From the NCBI RefSeq assembly GCF_900163755.1, contig NZ_FUKI01000114.1, positions 1-43,973 of the forward strand: a stretch of 43,973 nt of DNA, written 5' to 3'. This DNA comes from Crenothrix polyspora (lineage in GTDB: Bacteria; Pseudomonadota; Gammaproteobacteria; Methylococcales; Methylomonadaceae). Numbering within the stretch: the first letter of the stretch is position 1; each line of letters begins with the position of its first letter. The translations under genes and the position numbers were made by a program. A model generated the notes under the pieces. That model did no database searches. It worked only from the letters and a program-made list of their open reading frames with translations, and had not been told where the DNA came from. Below, in pieces: positions 25,508 to 33,872 of the stretch.

Positions 25508-25580
25508 TTACAGCTCGCACTGAGCTTGTCGAAGTGTGCCGTTCGTGCTTCGACAAGCTCAGCACGAACGGTGGCTGTAA
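25508..25580. repeat. Palindromic repeat element, GTTCGTGCTGAGC family
   Basis: Outer arms TTACAGC / GCTGTAA enclose CTGAGCTTGTCGAAG and its inverse CTTCGACAAGCTCAG, plus CCGTTCGTG / CACGAACGG. A related single copy lies at 41658-41686. It sits in the 298-bp gap between tssA and the nitrilase-fold gene. This is a widely distributed type of intergenic palindrome and may act as a transcription barrier. Confidence 0.7.
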
Positions 25581-25665
25581 CTGTCCTAAGTTGAAAACGC
25601 TGTACTTTTAATCAAAATATTATCAATATATACACAGAAATTATTTATCTGAAAGTCTATCTTTA

Positions 25666-26700
25666 TTATTTTTTATCGTCCTGCTGTACGCCACAAATGT
25701 TTTCAGCTTGCCTCACAGCATCGGGGGCTAAATCTTGCAAAATAGCCATAAAGTTCATTGTTAACAACTTCTTGGCTCTGATCATTAAAAACGGCACTGG
25801 GCTTGATGGCTCATAACGCTCAAAATATTTGCAAATAGCATCAAGCGCACGGATAACCTCATCACGGTTATGAATACCCTCCATTTTTACCGCAGCCGAT
25901 TTAGCTGGTTCAGCTACCGAATCAGCCGCTTCCAGCTTACTCGCTTCCTCCTCTGGTGGGATTTTATCCCTCAGAAAATTAGCAATGGTTTTTAACTGAT
26001 TAATCAACGCCGACCAATCAGGAATATTGGCAGCCCCAGCTTTGTCCGTAATACAGGTAATAATAGCTTTGCTATGCTCTAAGGCTTGCTGTATGAATTG
26101 CTGTTGCTGTTTGAGTACATCTACGGGTGTATCGAGGAATGCGGCATCAATCAATGCCATGCCAGGGGAATCGTCAGTCTTACCTGAGGTTAATTTGTCT
26201 TGGGCTTTTTTTATATCAACCCAGGAAAAATTGCCCACTTTAGATTGGGTGATCTTAATCAAGGTCAGGGCATTCAAGACTTTTTTATAGTCTTTTAAAT
26301 CACTAAGGGTATTGATACGCAGAAGCGGATAGTCATCTTCAGCATCTTTAACGGGGTAAACTTCGTCCCAATAGGTTTCCAATAAACCTCTGATTAATGC
26401 CAAGCTCTTGGCTAAACCAGAAAAACCGTCGGTACGGAGTAAAGCGCAGGTGAGATGGGTGACAATGCGAATATCACGGCTACGCGCCAACAAGGCTAAG
26501 GCTAAATCCCGCACCTTTTTCCATTCCGGTTCTGCGGCAGGGATAACGGTATTGCCCATCTGCCGCTCATCGATAAATTTAGCCTCGATTTCCAACTGAG
26601 CAAAAGCCGGATCTTCTTCCAGGTTTTCACCACAAGGAAGCTCAGGAGAAATCGCTTTTAGAAACTCTTCTGGAACAAAACTGTTCACCGGCCACTCCAT
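25666..26700 (-). CDS. tssA: T6SS cap/baseplate protein TssA (ImpA)
   Basis: This 344-residue protein has the ImpA N-terminal domain: EEFLKAISPELPCGENLEEDPAFAQLE, EPEWKKVRDLALALLARSRDIRI and YWDEVYPVKDAEDDYPLLRINTL. The C-terminal part, EVIRALDAICKYFERYEPSSPVPFLMIRAKKLL, is the type found in TssA1-like proteins of about this length. It helps start sheath assembly at the baseplate. Unusually it is separated from the other tss genes by the nitrilase-fold gene and from ppkA by a porin gene. No strong Shine-Dalgarno sequence is visible. Confidence 0.94.
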   Translation of the reverse strand: MEWPVNSFVPEEFLKAISPELPCGENLEEDPAFAQLEIEAKFIDERQMGNTVIPAAEPEWKKVRDLALALLARSRDIRIVTHLTCALLRTDGFSGLAKSLALIRGLLETYWDEVYPVKDAEDDYPLLRINTLSDLKDYKKVLNALTLIKITQSKVGNFSWVDIKKAQDKLTSGKTDDSPGMALIDAAFLDTPVDVLKQQQQFIQQALEHSKAIITCITDKAGAANIPDWSALINQLKTIANFLRDKIPPEEEASKLEAADSVAEPAKSAAVKMEGIHNRDEVIRALDAICKYFERYEPSSPVPFLMIRAKKLLTMNFMAILQDLAPDAVRQAENICGVQQDDKK

Positions 26701-27028
26701 TCATAAATGAAATTCAGACTTATTACATCAAGTGCTACTCGTCAGCAGTTTACAAAAAATATTTTCAATACTTTTACTATCATTTTTTAAATAACGTAGA
26801 CACGCTATTGTATGCAGAAATTATGTCTCATGTCTGTGAACTATTTCACAAAAAAGCGTGTAAAACTCACAACACCTTACCCGTTTTTATTCTCGATTGA
26901 TAACGGGCAAAACATAGGTTGAATTAGGCATTAGCCGTAACCCGACATCTTCTCAATAACATGTCGGATTGGGCTATCAGTAATCCAACCTACACGTTTT
27001 ATATAATCACTAATCTTAAGATTTCGGA
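26701..27028. other. Gene-free stretch between porin and tssA
   Basis: This 328-bp region has no gene. Its left part is AT-rich and would hold any tssA promoter on the minus strand. The right part, next to the porin stop, contains the inverted repeat pair described separately. I cannot point to a convincing -35/-10 pair. Confidence 0.5.
26914..26993. repeat. Inverted pair of REP-like sequences
   Basis: ATAGGTTGAATTAGGCATTA, then GCCGTAACCCGACAT (26914-26948) faces ATGTCGGATTGGGC, then TATCAGTAATCCAACCTA (26961-26993). Both ends read AGGTTG(A/G)ATTA outward and (C/T)CGACAT inward. It resembles the common intergenic GTAGGTTGGATTA-type repeats. Placed after the porin gene, it may also end its transcript. 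Confidence 0.6.
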
Positions 27029-28315
27029 TTAAAAATTAACATTTGCCTGTAACCAAATCTTCTGGGTATCACTACTGGCCGTAGCATAGGCAAGATCATT
27101 ACCGGCATTGTAATAGGCATATTTCGCTAACAACGAATAATGCTTACCAAATTTCTTCATTAACAAAAAATCCCATTCGTCGCCAAAATCAAGCCGACCA
27201 GTATCATCAGAAAAGGCATGATACACCCCAGTTAGCACTAAGCTTCCTTCTTGAAACGGCACACTGACAGAACCAAAGACATCACGAATACCATCATTCG
27301 GTGTCGTTAAAAATAAATCGGCCCAGCCTTGAAATTGATGATTGGTGCCTAGCGGCGTATCAAAATGCCTGTTGGCACCCGAACCATTGAGTTGCTCCAT
27401 TGCCCCTTTGAACAATACGTTATAGGCGGAAAAGCCACCCATAAAATTAAATCGGTGCGCTTCATAAGGCGTTTGACCATGACCATAGTCACTTTGGTAA
27501 TTCCACTCGGCGTTATAAACCAAACCGTAGTTATCGCTGATTTTTATCGATTCTAACGGCTTGGTGCAACACGTAGCACGTAAGCCATAGGTTTGACTGG
27601 ATTTTTCAATCGTTTTTTGTTTCGGGTCTTGAATGTTGTCTTCAGTATAATCCAACCAATAGCCATAACCGATAACGTTACCATAGTTACCCATTTTATA
27701 ATTGATGTTAAGAAAAGGAGCTTCAATATTTTCGGTAGTACCCGTGAAAGTTTGAATATTGCCAATATACCCAGCGTTGATAACCAAACCGGGTAATTGC
27801 TGATTGGTATGCGTTACCAAGACAGCATCGTACGTGGTTTCCATTTGCCGCCAACCGGCATTACCAATAAAACGATCATCATCAAGCTTAATGCGTTGCC
27901 GTCCGCCTTTAATGACCGTATTAGGGATACCGTTATAACTTAGCCACAATTGGTTCAATTCACTTTTTTCAGGATCGGCGATAATGGAGTAACCCGTATT
28001 ACCATTACGTTGGCTATTGTAATCTTCCACCATCGCCAAATTACCCTCATACTCGGCATAAGCCTGAAAGCCGTAGAAATTTGGCGATAATAAGCCAGCT
28101 TGTAATCGAGATGTAAAAGCATTAGCTGTTTTAAGCGGCGATTCTTCCTGATTAACATTTTCATATCGGGTATTGAGATCAAACTTGATTGCACCGTTTT
28201 TACCGTTATTATGGAAATTAAGCCCATCTTCAATTTGTTGCGTGATGCCTTCGGCATAAGGAGAGCCACTAAAGATGGCTAAAGAGAACAATGATGTTAA
28301 TGGTAATTTTTTCAT
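27029..28315 (-). CDS. Outer-membrane beta-barrel porin (alginate-export-like family)
   Basis: This 428-residue protein begins with a signal peptide (MKKLPLTSLFSLAIFSGSPYA). The mature part is rich in alternating aromatic beta strands with the motifs GAIKFDLNTRYENVNQ, FGFQAYAEYEGN, LNQLWLSYNG, VIKGGRQRIKLDDDRFIGNAGWRQ and TYDAVLVTHT, and ends in a strand with terminal Phe (WLQANVNF), typical of outer-membrane porins. The RQRIKLDDDRFIGN region is characteristic of the alginate-export-type (AlgE-like) barrel family, but the substrate cannot be read from sequence. It is not a known T6SS component; its place between tssA and ppkA suggests an inserted passenger gene. Confidence 0.75.
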   Translation of the reverse strand: MKKLPLTSLFSLAIFSGSPYAEGITQQIEDGLNFHNNGKNGAIKFDLNTRYENVNQEESPLKTANAFTSRLQAGLLSPNFYGFQAYAEYEGNLAMVEDYNSQRNGNTGYSIIADPEKSELNQLWLSYNGIPNTVIKGGRQRIKLDDDRFIGNAGWRQMETTYDAVLVTHTNQQLPGLVINAGYIGNIQTFTGTTENIEAPFLNINYKMGNYGNVIGYGYWLDYTEDNIQDPKQKTIEKSSQTYGLRATCCTKPLESIKISDNYGLVYNAEWNYQSDYGHGQTPYEAHRFNFMGGFSAYNVLFKGAMEQLNGSGANRHFDTPLGTNHQFQGWADLFLTTPNDGIRDVFGSVSVPFQEGSLVLTGVYHAFSDDTGRLDFGDEWDFLLMKKFGKHYSLLAKYAYYNAGNDLAYATASSDTQKIWLQANVNF

Positions 28316-28416
28316 TGCAGTTACCCTTGTATAATAATTTTAAAATTTATTTTTATTATTTAAAAAATGAAACACCACAGCTCCTTCGTTCTCTATTTAA
28401 GCGGCTGCTAGAGCGG

Positions 28417-29832
28417 TTACAGAAGAGCCCTATTACGCTTAACCTTTTCGCCCTTTTTAAGAAAAGCTTCCCGTTCAAGGGCGGTGGGTATATGTTTGGC
28501 CAATTGCTCATACAAATCCCATTCCGTTTGCGCATTTACCGCTGCCTGCTTCACCAACACTTTGGCGATAGGCCCTAAATACACCGCTAAATCTTGCCGC
28601 ACCGTTTCCAACAAAGACTGATTGAATGATCCTAACGAGCCACTCATTTGGCTGTTACTATTACTACTGGCCGAAAGTGATCGCGAATTAACAGGACTCA
28701 CCACGTTCGACAGAATGTCGTGCTTTTCAATTTGCATCTGCCGTTGAAACATCAGCCTATCGGCATCTTTCGGAATGGCCAGCATCAACTGCTGTATCAG
28801 TTCCGCTGGACTATTCGCTTGCAACGCCGCCTTATGCACCAGCAGTTTAGCAACAGGCCCAAGATACACAACCAAGCGTTTGGTGGCTTGCTCTAGCAAA
28901 ACCGGATTCCAATGCAGTGTTGTACCCGCCTGGGTTTGTGCCGCCGGATTTGAAGACATTCGGGCAGAGACAAAGCCTGGATTGTCGAATCGTGTACTGA
29001 GCGATTGCAAATTTTCCAACACCGCAATAAACAAACGCGCATTTTGAAAACGTTTATCCGGCATTTTAGCTAACGCTGTATCGAATACGACATCCAGCTC
29101 TACCGGTAAATGCGGATTCAGTTGCGTTGCTCGTCGGGGTAAATCATTCAGAAATACCCCTGTTTCACCTCTGGAAAAAGGTCGAACGCCGGTCAATAAC
29201 TCGAATAAGACGACCCCCACCGAGAACAGGTCAGAACGCAAATCAACCTCATTGCCATCATATTGTTCGGGAGACATATAACTGGGTGTCCCTAAAGCCA
29301 TTCCTGCTTGTGTCATATTATGCACCGCCTCTATCCTGGCAATACCAAAATCGGTCACCTTCACATGGCCATCACTGAGCAACATGATGTTGCCCGGTTT
29401 AATATCTCGATGCACCACGCCATTGGCATGGGCAAAACTCAATCCTTGTAGCACTTGCATGATAATCGTCAGGGCATTGCCTAATAACATGGGGCGTTGC
29501 TCTTTAAGATGATCCCGCAGGGTTCGTCCCTGCACATATTCCATCACAATGTAAGGCAAATTATTGTGAGTACCGTATTCAAAAATTGTAACGATATTGG
29601 GGTGTAAACAGCGACCCGCCGCCCGCACTTCACGGCGAAAACGCGCCATCCAATCCGCGCCATCTTCGCCATGCAACAAGTGGTTATGGATCGTCTTAAT
29701 AGCGACATAACGATCAATGCCTTCATCGTGGGCTAAATACACCACACCCATCGCACCACTACCGATTACACGAATCAATTTATAACGATCAATATAGTCC
29801 GGTTGAATGACGGTAGTTTCACCGTCGTCCAT
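28417..29832 (-). CDS. ppkA: T6SS-associated Ser/Thr protein kinase (PpkA-type) with C-terminal tandem repeats
   Basis: This is a 471-residue protein. The kinase domain occupies about residues 14-275: Gly loop IGSGAMGVVYLA, VAIKTI lysine, MEYVQG hinge, HRDIKPGN catalytic loop, DFGIAR, GTPSYMSPEQ activation segment and DLRSDLFSVGVVLFELLTG. No transmembrane segment is seen, unlike P. aeruginosa PpkA. The C-terminus holds two copies of a ~55-residue helical module (about 318-372 and 408-462), each with VYLGP(V/I)AK(L/V)LV and a closing (D)R.xF pattern. The gene starts one base after the stop of the DUF3365 sensor gene, so the two are coupled. It probably phosphorylates the FHA protein TagH, opposed by PppA. 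Confidence 0.9.
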   Translation of the reverse strand: MDDGETTVIQPDYIDRYKLIRVIGSGAMGVVYLAHDEGIDRYVAIKTIHNHLLHGEDGADWMARFRREVRAAGRCLHPNIVTIFEYGTHNNLPYIVMEYVQGRTLRDHLKEQRPMLLGNALTIIMQVLQGLSFAHANGVVHRDIKPGNIMLLSDGHVKVTDFGIARIEAVHNMTQAGMALGTPSYMSPEQYDGNEVDLRSDLFSVGVVLFELLTGVRPFSRGETGVFLNDLPRRATQLNPHLPVELDVVFDTALAKMPDKRFQNARLFIAVLENLQSLSTRFDNPGFVSARMSSNPAAQTQAGTTLHWNPVLLEQATKRLVVYLGPVAKLLVHKAALQANSPAELIQQLMLAIPKDADRLMFQRQMQIEKHDILSNVVSPVNSRSLSASSNSNSQMSGSLGSFNQSLLETVRQDLAVYLGPIAKVLVKQAAVNAQTEWDLYEQLAKHIPTALEREAFLKKGEKVKRNRALL

Positions 29833-29833
29833 G

Positions 29834-30706
29834 TTATTCGCCCAACATTTTCATGGCACTTTCCAAACTAAGCCGCATGCGGTTAAATGATTGCGATAAA
29901 GAAGAAATTTCATCGGAACCAGGCTTGATATATTCAGGCACATCGGCCTTGCCCAAACTCACGTCATTAGCAATCTGAGCCATACGCACCGTTGGTTTAA
30001 TAACAATAAAATGCAGCAAAACATTCAGTAATACCAATAACCATAAAAATACGCTACTTAACAAAATCATGAAGGTCACAAAGGTTTTTTGTGCCCGCAG
30101 CAATGGCACTGACATAGGTACCGTCACCACTTGTACGGCGATGGTTTCATCCATTTTCCAGCCAAAGCCATTATTGACACCATAAATTTCGGTCATGGTT
30201 TTAGGCGCTTCTTCGGGTTTGCCATGACAGGTTAAACAAGCCGCATCGTGTATCACCAAAGGCCGTGACAGATGCAACATCCGACCCGTCGGCGTATCGC
30301 GTTCCACAATCAACTCTTTACGTTCAGGATTATTACGGAACTCACGAATAATATCCGCTTCCCAATCACTGGCGCGATCGTCCGGATTGGTCGGGTTAAG
30401 TGCGGCTTCTTTGTAAGTATAGTCGGGAAACTTGCTCCGCAAGGCTTGAAAAGTTTGAGCGGCCGCATAAGCCGACACTGTTTCCGGTAGAAACTGGCGC
30501 TTCATTTGCAAGGCCAATAAAGGCCGTATGTGTTTAGACGTATAGGCGCGCGTGCCTAAAGCGCCTTCTATCATGATACGAGAACTCTGGAGTACTTCTT
30601 CACGGGCGTTATCTTTTAAGATACGGTCAGACAAATAGGCGGTTAAACCTAAACCCATCAAAAATGCCAACAACAGAACCAAATTGAATTTTATACGTAA
30701 CCCCAT
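29834..30706 (-). CDS. DUF3365 (Tll0287-like) haem-type sensor with HAMP domain
   Basis: This is a 290-residue membrane protein. Transmembrane segment 1 is at about 8-25, and an extracytoplasmic Tll0287-like domain follows with RPLLALQMKRQFLPETVSAY and a CLTCH c-type haem motif (157-161) in HDAACLTCHG. Transmembrane segment 2 is at about 209-235, then a HAMP domain with PGSDEISSLSQSFNRMR. There is no output domain of its own. The ppkA start lies one base downstream, so signal may pass to the kinase in trans, which is inference. Tll0287-like domains bind haem and are thought to sense redox state or small ligands. I prefer ATG 30706 (MGLRIKFN), with GAGGA 6 nt upstream, over 30742. Confidence 0.85.
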   Translation of the reverse strand: MGLRIKFNLVLLLAFLMGLGLTAYLSDRILKDNAREEVLQSSRIMIEGALGTRAYTSKHIRPLLALQMKRQFLPETVSAYAAAQTFQALRSKFPDYTYKEAALNPTNPDDRASDWEADIIREFRNNPERKELIVERDTPTGRMLHLSRPLVIHDAACLTCHGKPEEAPKTMTEIYGVNNGFGWKMDETIAVQVVTVPMSVPLLRAQKTFVTFMILLSSVFLWLLVLLNVLLHFIVIKPTVRMAQIANDVSLGKADVPEYIKPGSDEISSLSQSFNRMRLSLESAMKMLGE

Positions 30707-30772
30707 AAAACGTCCTCGGATTTGTGTGAATAATAATCGCAATCAGCGGGTTAACAAATGGGAGATAAGAGA

Positions 30773-31312
30773 CTAACAACCTTTACTTAACATATCATGC
30801 GCCTTACTAAATCCAATGAGACTAAATTTAATGGGAAAACTGTGCGTTGCTGGCCAGGTTGGCCAAAAGCGCAGATTGACAGTGATCTGCTGACCGGCAC
30901 GCATGAGCTTCAGCAATTCTGCTACGTTGGCATCAAATACCAAGAAATTTTTATTGATAATTTTGTCACTGTGCATGGGTGGCTTGTCATCGACAAGCAA
31001 TTGCAAATCTTTAAAAGCCCCATCCAGTTCCGACTCGGTTGCAATAACAAGACTGCTGCCATTAAACAATAACTGTACCGGCGTTGATTCGTAGCCATCG
31101 GATGTGGTTTTGGCTGGGCTTACCAACAAACAAACCGATTGATGGTTAATGGGATCAGCCCTTAATGTTTTCTTCCAGGCTGAGTCTGCCGCTATAGCAG
31201 AGGTAGATACGATGATGATTAAAACAGCAAGCAAGCCTTTGCTTACAGACGCTGCCTTCTTAAATGGGATAATATCATGAATTAAAATGATTTTTAGTGG
31301 ATAAGACAGCAT
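30773..31312 (-). CDS. Small secreted or membrane-anchored protein of unknown function
   Basis: This is a 179-residue protein. A long N-terminal region ends in a hydrophobic stretch (KGLLAVLIIIVSTSAIA) with a likely signal-peptidase site AIAADS. The mature part, about 140 residues, contains QSVCLLVSPAKT, TPVQLLFNGSSLVIATES and VNLRFWPTWPATHSFPIKFSLIGF, a beta-rich periplasmic-type domain I do not recognise. I chose ATG 31312 (AGGTGA 5 nt upstream) over GTG 31321. It is the first gene of the series leading to the DUF3365 sensor and ppkA, so it may be a periplasmic partner of that sensor; this rests on position only. Confidence 0.6.
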   Translation of the reverse strand: MLSYPLKIILIHDIIPFKKAASVSKGLLAVLIIIVSTSAIAADSAWKKTLRADPINHQSVCLLVSPAKTTSDGYESTPVQLLFNGSSLVIATESELDGAFKDLQLLVDDKPPMHSDKIINKNFLVFDANVAELLKLMRAGQQITVNLRFWPTWPATHSFPIKFSLIGFSKAHDMLSKGC

Positions 31313-31862
31313 AACTCTCACCTGTTGCTATAAAACCATAAAACAAACCAACCCACCGACAATACAATGTGCCGCCTCATAAGTTGGCCGTTACATATGC
31401 CACAAGCTCATCCCCTGTTACCAGGAAACAAAATAGATGACAAATATAATTATTTCATAGCCTTAAATAAAACTAATTACAGTTTATCGTCTTAATGTAA
31501 TTAGCTTTCCAAAATCATCGATGTGTTTACTATATTTGATGATTTTGACAAATAGCCATTCAAGGTTCACAGTGTAAAAATATAAGACTACATTATGGAT
31601 TAATGGTCAAGTAAATATTACCTTTTCTTTTTATTAAAGTTCAGTTAAATTTGCTATGCCAAAATAAAGTATAAAAATCACCAATAGTCTACGATTCTGC
31701 CTATTATTGGCGGTAGTTGATGGTGAGCTTTTTCAGCCCATTTAGAGCGGAATCGCTCGTGTATTTTATGGCTAGCATTATTACAACAGGCAAGCACTTC
31801 ACTCTAATTTTGCTTACATGATTGTAAAACCACACAAACAATAGTATGGGGCTATCTACTGT
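31313..31862. promoter_or_regulatory. Divergent intergenic region between the two T6SS operons
   Basis: This 550-bp AT-rich stretch lies between the leftward sensor/kinase operon and the rightward tagH-pppA operon, so it should hold both promoters. Visible structures are a possible hairpin at 31681-31710 (CCAATA / TATTGG) and a perfect GAGCG/CGCTC hairpin at 31745-31758. An AGTGTAAAA nonamer at 31571-31579 also occurs twice upstream of the rep gene. TTGACA occurs at about 31547 but has no good -10 at the right spacing. No gene is seen. Confidence 0.45.
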
Positions 31863-33293
31863 ATGAAACTTAGTTTAAGTATCATGGCGACAGGGGCTAA
31901 TAATGCTCGGCCTTTAGCAAAAATAATTCAGCAAGAAAAAGTGACACTCGGTCGCGACGAAAACAGCACACTTGTATTGCCAGATGAGCATAAATGGATC
32001 TCTAACCATCATGCCAGTATTGACTACCGCGTCTCGGACTATTTTATCACCGATACCAGTACCAATGGTGTCCTCATCAACCAAGCAGCCAAACCCTTAG
32101 GACGGGGCAATAGTGCCAAACTAAATGATGGCGACCAAATCCACATTGGCGATTATGTCATTGAAGTTAAGTTGCTAGAAGCCTCATTGGCAACAATTAG
32201 CCCCGTTATTATTAACCCTAACCTGGTAGGCAATAAACCCTTCACATCCGCTGATCCTTTTGCCGAACTCGCCGCCAATGCCCTCAGCAATATCAATAAC
32301 AAAAGCGAAGATCCATTCAATTGGCCTGATAGTGATAATAAACGCCCTGTTACGGTGGACAACGACTTTGAACATATCTCCCCTTACAAAGAATCTTTAC
32401 CCCTTTATAACACACCTGAACCAGAGCCACTTATCATCCCTACCCCTGCCAAAACAACGAGCAGCCTGATTCCTGACAACTGGTTTGCTGATGACAATGC
32501 CAGTGGCGGCACCAACAAAGCAGCAGAACAAGATACAACACCTAAATTTGACAAGCCACAGCCCCCCGAACCTAAACCGCACCTACCTGATCCGCCGCCT
32601 CCCTTTATTGATGAACCTAAACGGGTTCATGAATTTAGCCCGATTGAGGAACTTAAACCGACACCTCAGCCAGCCTTAGATTTTTCTAACGACGTGATGA
32701 AAAACTTTTTACAAGGTGCCGGACTTGAAGACAGCCGCTACGCAGAAAACCTAAGCCCTGAATCGTTTTATATCATTGGCAAAATGTTGCGGGAATCCAT
32801 ACAAGGCGCACAAGATGTCTTGATTGGCCGAGCTAAAATTAAAAATGAAATGCACTTGGACGTGACTATCATTAGGGCGAAAGAAAATAACCCGATCAAA
32901 TTTTCCGTGAATGCGCAAGAAGCGTTGGTAAAACTGTTGCTCAGCCAAGACAAGGGCTATTTGCAACCCGAAGCCGCCATTAAAGAAGCGTTTGATGATA
33001 TTAAGGCGCACCAATATGCCGTTATTGCCGGTATGCGTACAGCATTGCTGGCGGTATTAAAACGCTTTGACCCGAAAAAACTGGAGCAACGTTTACAAGA
33101 AGACAACCCGTTCGCCGCCCATATCCCTATCCATAAACAAATGAAATTATGGGATTCGTTTGAAAGGCTGTACAAAGATATTGAACAAGAAGCCGAAGAT
33201 AATTTTTATCATCTGTTTGGTGAAGCGTTTGCGGACACTTATGAACAACAGCTGCGGAACGTCAAAAAATCAAAACCCGATGATATTTTCTAA
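31863..33293 (+). CDS. tagH: T6SS FHA-domain protein TagH (Fha)
   Basis: This is a 476-residue protein. An N-terminal FHA domain (about 20-100) shows VTLGRDENSTLVL, WISNHHASIDY, DTSTNGVLI and LNDGDQIHIGDYVIEV. A long Pro-rich low-complexity linker (about 150-275) leads to the T6SS-FHA C-terminal domain with FLQGAGLE, ESFYIIGKMLRESIQGAQDVLIGRAKIKNE, VNAQEALVKLLLSQDKGYL and KLWDSFERLYKDIEQEAEDNFYHLFGEAFADTYEQQL. It is the usual substrate and effector of PpkA in threonine-phosphorylation control. First gene of the rightward operon. Confidence 0.93.
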   Translation: MKLSLSIMATGANNARPLAKIIQQEKVTLGRDENSTLVLPDEHKWISNHHASIDYRVSDYFITDTSTNGVLINQAAKPLGRGNSAKLNDGDQIHIGDYVIEVKLLEASLATISPVIINPNLVGNKPFTSADPFAELAANALSNINNKSEDPFNWPDSDNKRPVTVDNDFEHISPYKESLPLYNTPEPEPLIIPTPAKTTSSLIPDNWFADDNASGGTNKAAEQDTTPKFDKPQPPEPKPHLPDPPPPFIDEPKRVHEFSPIEELKPTPQPALDFSNDVMKNFLQGAGLEDSRYAENLSPESFYIIGKMLRESIQGAQDVLIGRAKIKNEMHLDVTIIRAKENNPIKFSVNAQEALVKLLLSQDKGYLQPEAAIKEAFDDIKAHQYAVIAGMRTALLAVLKRFDPKKLEQRLQEDNPFAAHIPIHKQMKLWDSFERLYKDIEQEAEDNFYHLFGEAFADTYEQQLRNVKKSKPDDIF

Positions 33294-33318
33294 CCGAATT
33301 AGCGTATTAAGGCATCCT

Positions 33319-33843
33319 ATGCGTAACCATCTTATCGTTAACGTTTTATTGAGTCTCTGCTTAGCCGCCTGCGGCTCCGACCCAGAAAAACCCAAGCCTG
33401 AACCGCCCGCTGCGGCAGCACCGCCTCCGGCTCCTGCACCCAAACCGGAAGCGCCTAAAAAAATAACGGCAATCGATACGCAAATTACCGTCTCTAAAGC
33501 CGTCAACCCTAACTTAGAAGGCCAACCGTCACCGGTTGTGATGCGTATTTACGAATTAAAAAACTTGGGCAAATTTGAATCGGGGGATTTTTACAAGCTC
33601 TTCCAAAATTATGAAGCCCAGCTAGGGTCTGATTTGGTGGCCTCCGAACAATTTCATCTCCACCCTGGCCAAAGCAAAACCATACGGCATGAAGTCACGA
33701 AAGAAACCCAATACATTGCCGTTACCGTCGCTTACCGTGACTTAAACAAAGCCGTTTGGCGAGCGTCATTAGCCATAAAACCGGATACCACCAACACCTT
33801 TGAAATTGTGCTTGAAAAATTAAAAGTCCATATCAAGCAATAA
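33319..33843 (+). CDS. tssJ: T6SS outer-membrane lipoprotein TssJ
   Basis: This 174-residue lipoprotein has the signal peptide MRNHLIVNVLLSLCLAAC with lipobox LAAC. A Pro/Ala-rich linker of ~28 residues, longer than usual, precedes the beta-sandwich domain with SPVVMRIYELKNLGKFESGDFYKLF, HLHPGQSKTI and YIAVTVAYRDLNKAVWRA. It anchors TssM to the outer membrane. The start ATG 33319 lies 25 bp after tagH. An in-frame extension upstream (33160) is not credible because it overlaps tagH and would destroy the signal peptide. Confidence 0.93.
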   Translation: MRNHLIVNVLLSLCLAACGSDPEKPKPEPPAAAAPPPAPAPKPEAPKKITAIDTQITVSKAVNPNLEGQPSPVVMRIYELKNLGKFESGDFYKLFQNYEAQLGSDLVASEQFHLHPGQSKTIRHEVTKETQYIAVTVAYRDLNKAVWRASLAIKPDTTNTFEIVLEKLKVHIKQ

Positions 33844-33872
33844 CCCTTAAACCAGCCCAACAAGGTAAACAG

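Noticed and set aside
33160-33318. Upstream extension of the tssJ frame into tagH
   Set aside because: A lipoprotein signal peptide with lipobox begins at ATG 33319.
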